Position numbers and translations under genes: made by a program. Shown one piece after another: positions 49,701-54,797 of a stretch of 54,797 bases of DNA. The DNA lies in NCBI RefSeq assembly GCF_001949145.1, contig NW_019091432.1, forward strand, positions 238,800 to 293,596, read 5' to 3'. The stretch's first letter is position 1; each line of letters begins with the position of its first letter. Origin of the DNA: Acanthaster planci (lineage: Eukaryota; Echinodermata; Asteroidea; Valvatida; Acanthasteridae). The notes beneath the pieces were generated by a model. That model had not been told where the DNA came from. It did not search any database and saw nothing but the letters and a program-made list of their open reading frames with translations.

Positions 49701-52700
49701 CAAGTTTTAATTTGAGTTATACACAGACAGGTACTCGCTTCATCCCCCTTTCCACTGTCTCATCTATCCACAAGCCCCACCCACCCACACGTATGGGTAT
49801 CTTCATGTACAGTACAGTTATGTAGAGATAATGTCATTATTTGAATGAGTATATGTGTACGTGTATTTTAACCCTCGTTATTCACCTTTTCAGTCCACAA
49901 TTATTCTTTATTCGGAAAAAATGTACATGTATCATCGTCTTTTCTGTTCATTTGAATACTAGACAGCTATAACTATTGGTACACAGATCAGTAAGTCATG
50001 CCTTATTTCAGACTTATTCTGATCTTAAAGGACAAAGGTGCAAACTTGTGTTTTTCAGCTCATCATGAATTTTTAATGAGTCGGATTGCAGGGTAGGTCA
50101 CCATGAAGATATTGTCTTACAGTTTCAATTATGACCCTAATGCCCACGTGCGGCTGACGTTAGACCCTTTGAGATAGGAATCAATTTTTAATGTGTTTGA
50201 GCAACAGAAAAAAAATTACACCGAGCATGTACACTGTACATGTATATGCGCCTATAGGTGGGCTACAGGTAACACGTAGTTAGTCCTAGGGTTTCACACG
50301 TCCTAATTGAGGCCCGCGAGAGTGAACTTTGAGGGGGCGTCTTCTATAGACAGGCCCAAAGCAATGATGGAAACAATCCAATCATGGGTTCTCCTTCCCG
50401 GGGGATTTGCTTTCAATAAAGTGACCAGACAGGTGTTTTTTATTCACCAACGAAAGTGTAAGATATGTATAAACATATATAAATCATACCATTTATTTTG
50501 TTGGCAGCTTTTACATTGTAGCTTTAAACAATCAACAGTGTATTTGCAGTTTGAAAGTACATGTCTGGCTATAGGTATGGTTTACACTGTACAGTGACTT
50601 TTACCTCATAGATGGAAGCCTCAACATCTTGCAAATCTTTCTGAAATTGAAGTTCTTGGGTAACGGTCACATGGAGCTACTTGGTCGACAGACAAAATTG
50701 TTCTTGTATGTTCAACAAAATCTTGGTTGAGAACTGGTAATCCTCTGCATACAGGGTCATGACATTTTGGTTTGAATCTGTGGTGGATAAGGGTAAAAAC
50801 TAGTGGCTGTTTTTAAAAATTCGTTGATGGTAAAGTGATTCTGTGCATAGGAGCACAAAAAGCCAGAATTGAACAACTGAATAATTTGCCAGTGAACCAT
50901 TTAGGATTCAGATGGGTTGTCAGATTTTTAAAAGCCTATTGTTCTTTCCATTACATTTAAAGATTCTTGTTTTCGGGTTTTATGTGTGGTCAGTAAAGTA
51001 AAAAGGTTTGCAAAATATGGAGGGCCTGACGTTTCGATCTTAGCAGAATGTTTCTCAAAGGCAAAATGAGAAAAAGTGAAAAAGTAAAAAAGGTAAAAAA
51101 GGTTTACAGATGCCATGGTTACATTTTAACACTTCTCAAATGTTATCAAAAAGAAATTTTATATTCATATGGGGTTTTTGAACAAACGGATTCTCTGCAT
51201 GCATGATACGTGATGGTTAAGTTAAAGTGCTCTCCGTTTTCCATTCCGTCCTTCTAGCATTATTTCCAGTGGTCACTCCAAAGATGAAGCATCTTGCCAA
51301 AATCAATGAGTCAAGCAAGAAGGTAAAGAGAAAACAGCTTCAATCATAGAAAGAAGTCTTGAAGTCAAATTTTCTGCAAATTTGGAATGAATTTTAGTTG
51401 GAACGTGGCAAGTAGAGTGGAATTTATGCCTGAGTCAATTTGTTGAGTACTTTAGGAATACATGTACCTTGCTTTGCTGTCAGATATAATGATGGTTGAG
51501 TGTGGATGAAGCTTCTTAAAGTTTTTAAGACTATATTGTGTAGTCTACAGACGTACCGTACACTATGGTCTGCTGCAGTGTTGCCATTGTGGGCACCATG
51601 CTGAAGTCCCACAAATGAAATTCTATCTTGCCTGCATTTGTCCTCATGAGGGTTTTTTTTTTTTCAAAAATATGGTGTGAAAGAAATGACGCCTACTGTT
51701 TTCATTTTCCTTTTCAGATTGCCAAAGACAAAGGAGACACCAAACCAAAATTGGTTGAGGTAAGAACATTCTTTACGTGTATTGCTTACGGAAGGCATAA
51801 ACAGCCATAAGCATTTGCAGTTTTGAATTCCAATTAAATGCAGCTTTGCAATGCCCCCCTTTGGAACCCGTCCCTTCTCCCCCCAAAAAAGAGCCTGGGT
51901 ACACCACCGCTAAGAGGCCAGAAGTGTATTAAAACTGACACACTGCTTCCAAAAAAAAGGCGAACATATCACATTTCCATCTAGACGTGGCATTTTCTTT
52001 CATTTCTTTTAAATTCTGGGCACGTGTATCGGCGGTGTACAAGTGGTATTATATGACCATCCCCTACAGGCTGTCTTGTTGCAACAAATTGCAGTGTTAC
52101 CTACATGTACCTCTGGCCTACAGACAAAGTAATTTCCTGTCAAACTCTTCCGGAACAATTACAAGTGCTGCAGTTTAATTACTTCTGGTACCTGTATAAA
52201 CAATCAGGTAATCTATTGAGTGCGGATGGCTTTCAAGGATTGTCCAAAATAAATTAAGGTGTAGCCAGTTTATGCGCTCTTCAGATCGGTAAAGAGCTTT
52301 TTCATTTTCCTTTTGAAAAAAAAACATGGATCCTCCCGCCCTTTGCCCCTTGCAGCTTCATCAGTACATGGGCTATGACCCCAACCAGCTGACGCCCCTG
52401 CCAGACTTGGAGACACTCACCATCATAAAGAGGGTGACAGAAGCCCAGACAGACCTACCGTGCAAACCCCAGTACAGGCAGGAGTTCAAGAGGCTCTTTT
52501 TCTCCAAGATGTCGGAGGCTGTGTTAGTTGTAAGCTGTCGTTATTCCGTTGTCCCCTGGGTTCTTCCAGTGTTGCAGAGCCTGCATCCAGAGTGCAGATT
52601 TCTGTGGATCTGTTTTGATCATCTCAGTATAGGGTCAATGATTGTGTGTTGACTTGACTTTCATTGAAAAAAACAAATTCACCTTGCATGTACATCTTGC

Positions 52701-53406
52701 AAGCATTAGCTCACAGCACCCACGTATGCACCCTTATGCAGACACATGTATGTGTGTACATTTACTGTACATATTGTTCTTGCAGGGCTGTTGATATGAA
52801 CAGGCAAGAATCAAGTGCTGTGAAATATGAAAATCTAATTACCTACCTTACTTCCCTCATGCGTTTAAATGCATTGTAGGTCCTTAATGTTGTTAAACAC
52901 AGTCGTAATGGTGTTGTTGGTTCCAAGGACATGCCCCCTCGGTTGACTAGATAGGCTTTGGCGACATGCAGAGTTCATTAGTGTGCACTGAGTACCCATG
53001 GGACTGGTATTTTATCTTGCGCCAGATGTGCAAGTGCATGCACGCAGTTGTGTGTCACCCCAAGAATACACTGCTTGGTTCACCCACAGAGCCCACTCTT
53101 AGGCTATTTCCAAATCACTTGGCGACGGCGTAAAATTACACAAGAGTCTTTGCATAACCACCGCAGCTACTTGCCGTAGAGTCATGTGTATTGCAAGCCA
53201 CAGCCGGTTAGTTCGGACACAGCCTTATTGTCTATATTTTAGAATTGTTGGCTTCATCCATCCAGGATACGTTCTGGTGGTTCTTCCTCTATCGTTACCA
53301 TCCGAGTAAGAAGACTCAAGAGCGACTCTTCAACCGTGTGGCTCACAACTTCGTCAAGCTGTTGCTGTTTGCAAAGCACCCCAAGTACAGGGACGTCTTC
53401 TTCCAA
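43612..53406 (+). CDS. FAM227-like protein (FWWh domain), 5' 252 codons, partial at C-terminus
   Basis: Six plus-strand exons (43612-43748, 45128-45324, 51258-51322, 51718-51759, 52356-52529, 53266-53406) join with matching phases (2,1,0,0,0) into 252 open codons. Residues 12-45 are charged and helix-prone; residues about 63-90 (VGSIERVNERIATLDRELQG) look like a short coiled coil; residues 148-205 precede the signature D206-T-F-W-W-F-F, followed by Q-E-R-L-F-N-R-V-A-H-N-F-V and Y-R-D-V-F-F-Q. That arrangement is the FWWh domain of the FAM227A/FAM227B family, whose members are poorly characterised and found mostly in animals and protists that build cilia. The A or B assignment is not settled. 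The rest of the gene is to the right of the window. The first junction (1 to 2) is the least certain, since it rests on phase only. Confidence 0.85.
43749..45127. other. FAM227-like intron 1
   Basis: No further exon seen. Several AGGCCTA words cluster at 43905-44090. Confidence 0.55.
45128..45324 (+). CDS. FAM227-like exon 2
   Basis: Acceptor ...acagcaaag (AG at 45126-45127); donor CAGAAAG|gtaatc. The first G completes an ATG codon with exon 1. Reads NALSFLSVMYGTAFLVGSIE, then the amphipathic RVNERIATLDREL segment, ending PMSPRFQKGPQK. Leaves phase 1. A CAG acceptor 5 bases earlier (45120-45122) is also possible but gives the wrong phase. Confidence 0.75.
45325..51257. other. FAM227-like intron 2 (about 5.9 kb)
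   Basis: No exon recognised. A 117-codon Lys/Arg-rich minus-strand frame at 46287-45934 has no recognisable family. TACATGTA words are common. Confidence 0.5.
51258..51322 (+). CDS. FAM227-like exon 3
   Basis: Acceptor ...ccgtccttctag; donor AAGAAG|gtaaag. Two bases complete codon 112 (Ala), then LFPVVTPKMKHLAKINESSK K. Separated from exon 2 by a 5.9-kb intron. Confidence 0.8.
51323..51717. other. FAM227-like intron 3
   Basis: No exon or element recognised. Confidence 0.6.
51718..51759 (+). CDS. FAM227-like exon 4 (14-codon micro-exon)
   Basis: Acceptor ...ttccttttcag, donor GTTGAG|gtaaga, both close to consensus. Reads IAKDKGDTKPKLVE. Both ends are phase 0, so it could be skipped without a frameshift. 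Confidence 0.8.
51760..52355. other. FAM227-like intron 4
   Basis: No exon or element recognised. Confidence 0.6.
52356..52529 (+). CDS. FAM227-like exon 5
   Basis: Acceptor ...gccccttgcag; donor TTAGTT|gtaagc. 58 codons, LHQYMGYDPNQLTPLPDLET to a KRLFFSKMSEAVLV end. The exon is much GC-richer than its flanks, as expected for coding sequence. Confidence 0.9.
52530..53265. other. FAM227-like intron 5
   Basis: Contains the MITE at 53100-53227; nothing else recognised. Confidence 0.6.
53100..53227. mobile_element. MITE, GGCTGTGTC family, copy 2
   Basis: Ends TTAGGCTATTTCCAAATCACTTGGC (left) and, from the right, AAGGCTGTGTCCGAACTAACCGGC: imperfect inverted repeats. The interior GTAGAGTCATG...CAAGCCACAGCC is shared with 5795-5886. 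It lies in intron 5, 39 bases before exon 6. Confidence 0.55.
53266..53406 (+). CDS. FAM227-like exon 6 with the FWW signature
   Basis: Acceptor ...tcatccatccag at 53264-53265; donor TTCCAA|gtaagt. 47 codons, DTFWWFFLYRYHPSKKTQER then LFNRVAHNFVKLLLF and YRDVFFQ. An upstream acceptor (ttttag, 53241-53242) would add LLASSIQ but breaks phase with exon 5, so I take 53266. Confidence 0.9.
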
Positions 53407-54797
53407 GTAAGTCATTCTGTGGTCAAAATATATCCGTCGTAACCTCCATGCTACAGATCGTCAACATTTTATATTTGACTCAGCAGTGCCACACACCATT
53501 GGTGGTCAAAGGATGTCAGTTACATCATATGTTCTCTTATAATCACCGGCACGGTGTGGCAAGCTCGAATGGGTGACAATCATGACAAAATTGACGGCCG
53601 TTCAATGACAGTGCCTCAACTTGGAAGAGAATAATCAAATTTGTGATTCAGTTGGGTGACTTGAAAGCAATCAGAGCAAATTTTTGGTGACAGTGTAACA
53701 GTGGTGGTGGAGATGGCGCAGACACGGCAGCGTGGTGTTGGGTGGTGGCGGTAGTAGTAATGATGATGATGATGTGTGGTTCAACTATTTAAAAAGAAAA
53801 AATACCTAACTATTGTATCCACATGCAATCCTATATCCAGGCCTACACCAGTACAACTTTTCAAACCTGAATCTGTTGCTGTGAACTATCTCAAACAATA
53901 TTTAAATAGCAAGCTTGTCACAAGGGAGCGGATAAATATAGCTACAAACACATGTACGTGCATAGCGCCCTCATTAGTAAAAGAGGCAAAAGTCCTAATC
54001 ACATGGAAAAACCTTCATGACACTCTCTTAAATTTATAATCTATATCCACTTCAAACGTAATCAACAAAGTCTATGCGCCCCGAGCTGAAGTGCGCCCCC
54101 AATCGACGAAAAAAATACAGCTGGTTACAAGCGAGTTTTTGAATGCATTCTGCGTGCACGCAAAGTCCATACAAGCCGGAATACATTGGTTAGGCATATT
54201 CAGCATGCTCTGCGACAAACGTGCATATACTTGTGCGCCTCATGGCACATCTATGCGGTGAGTACCCAAAAGAGCACGCCCTCTTTGTTCCGCTCGGAGC
54301 AGAGCGAATCTAAAAACTAAAGATTAGCACTCACTTTGCAGAGCTGGCAAGGTTTTAACAAAAATTAATGGCAAAACAATAATGATTTCATTCCTGAGTG
54401 TAAAATGGCGGTACTGAATTAGGTGAGCACTAAAGCAGGGCCCTCTGGGGACAAATAATTGCAACACGCAAGTCGCTGCTCATACAAAGAAAGCAGAATG
54501 ATTTTCTCGCCGCCACATGTGTGATTCACCATACTGTTGTGGAGAAGTTGTAGTGTGAGGTTTCTTGAGCTAGGGAGAATTTTGTGCAAATATGGACATG
54601 TGATTTTGGAATCACTATCTCCAAGGTGGCCTGTGGTGGCAAAATTTTTCACAAGAATATGCTTCACTTGAAAGATTCAATCTTCAGCCAAGTATTTTTT
54701 ATCAATTATATATAACAGGTTTTGCCCTTACCCAACGTATATATATTAATAAGCACTGCATGCTCAGTGCTTGTCCGAGAGCTTGCGAAAAAAACCT
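53407..54797. other. Intron right of FAM227-like exon 6
   Basis: No next exon was found. A (GAT)n run sits at 53757-53775, and 54060-54300 is relatively CpG-rich and repeat-like. Confidence 0.5.

Overview
The window is animal nuclear DNA from a draft assembly. It has short coding exons with GT/AG splice sites, introns of many kilobases, decayed LINEs and MITE-type elements, and one run of Ns (39977-40863). The base composition is AT-rich. The palindrome-rich word TACATGTA (tacatgtacatgta tracts) recurs on almost every page, as I associate with marine invertebrates such as echinoderms, hemichordates, amphioxus or molluscs. The sequence alone does not let me choose among these. There are no bacterial operons, CRISPR arrays, tRNA or rRNA genes that I can support.

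Two protein-coding genes can be rebuilt exon by exon, and every junction keeps reading frame. The first is on the minus strand, 12967 down to 780. It is FOXRED2 (also called ERFAD), an ER-lumen FAD-dependent oxidoreductase tied to ER-associated degradation. Seven exons give 503 codons from the signal peptide to the start of the C-terminal part; the last part lies off the left edge. A CpG-rich block at about 26340-26640, ending in a strong minus-strand splice donor, is a candidate 5' untranslated exon or promoter. The second gene is on the plus strand, 43612 to at least 53406. It is a FAM227-type (FWWh-domain) protein. Six exons give 252 codons up to and including the FWW signature; the gene runs off the right edge. 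Its first exon sits directly behind an NRF1-like palindrome and a YY1-like start context. The two genes are divergent, about 30 kb apart by their start codons.

By region: 1-13 kb holds the FOXRED2 exons and introns, with a GC-rich foldback element (3.5-3.8 kb), a 16-bp-TIR MITE (10.1 kb) and a hAT-type MITE (12.34-12.58 kb). 13-26 kb is intronic or intergenic and contains two copies of a foldback MITE (14.4 and 16.9 kb) and CR1/L2-like LINE remnants (19.5, 22.35-24.7 and 25.06-25.76 kb). 26-43 kb has the CpG-rich candidate exon, a second copy of a SINE-like repeat (30.6 kb; the first is at 83-235), a LINE tail and GTTTG-rich low-complexity DNA (33.2-34.4 kb), a hAT-type element of the 'TATTCGAATA' kind (39.38-39.85 kb), the assembly gap, an orphan minus-strand exon-like segment (41.13-41.22 kb) next to a 14-bp perfect inverted repeat, and a second hAT-type MITE (42.99-43.20 kb). 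43.6-54.8 kb is the FAM227-like gene with one further MITE.

I found no convincing new multi-gene system. The most interesting items are the unassigned exon-like segment at 41.2 kb, the foldback element families, and the very high density of TACATGTA palindromes.
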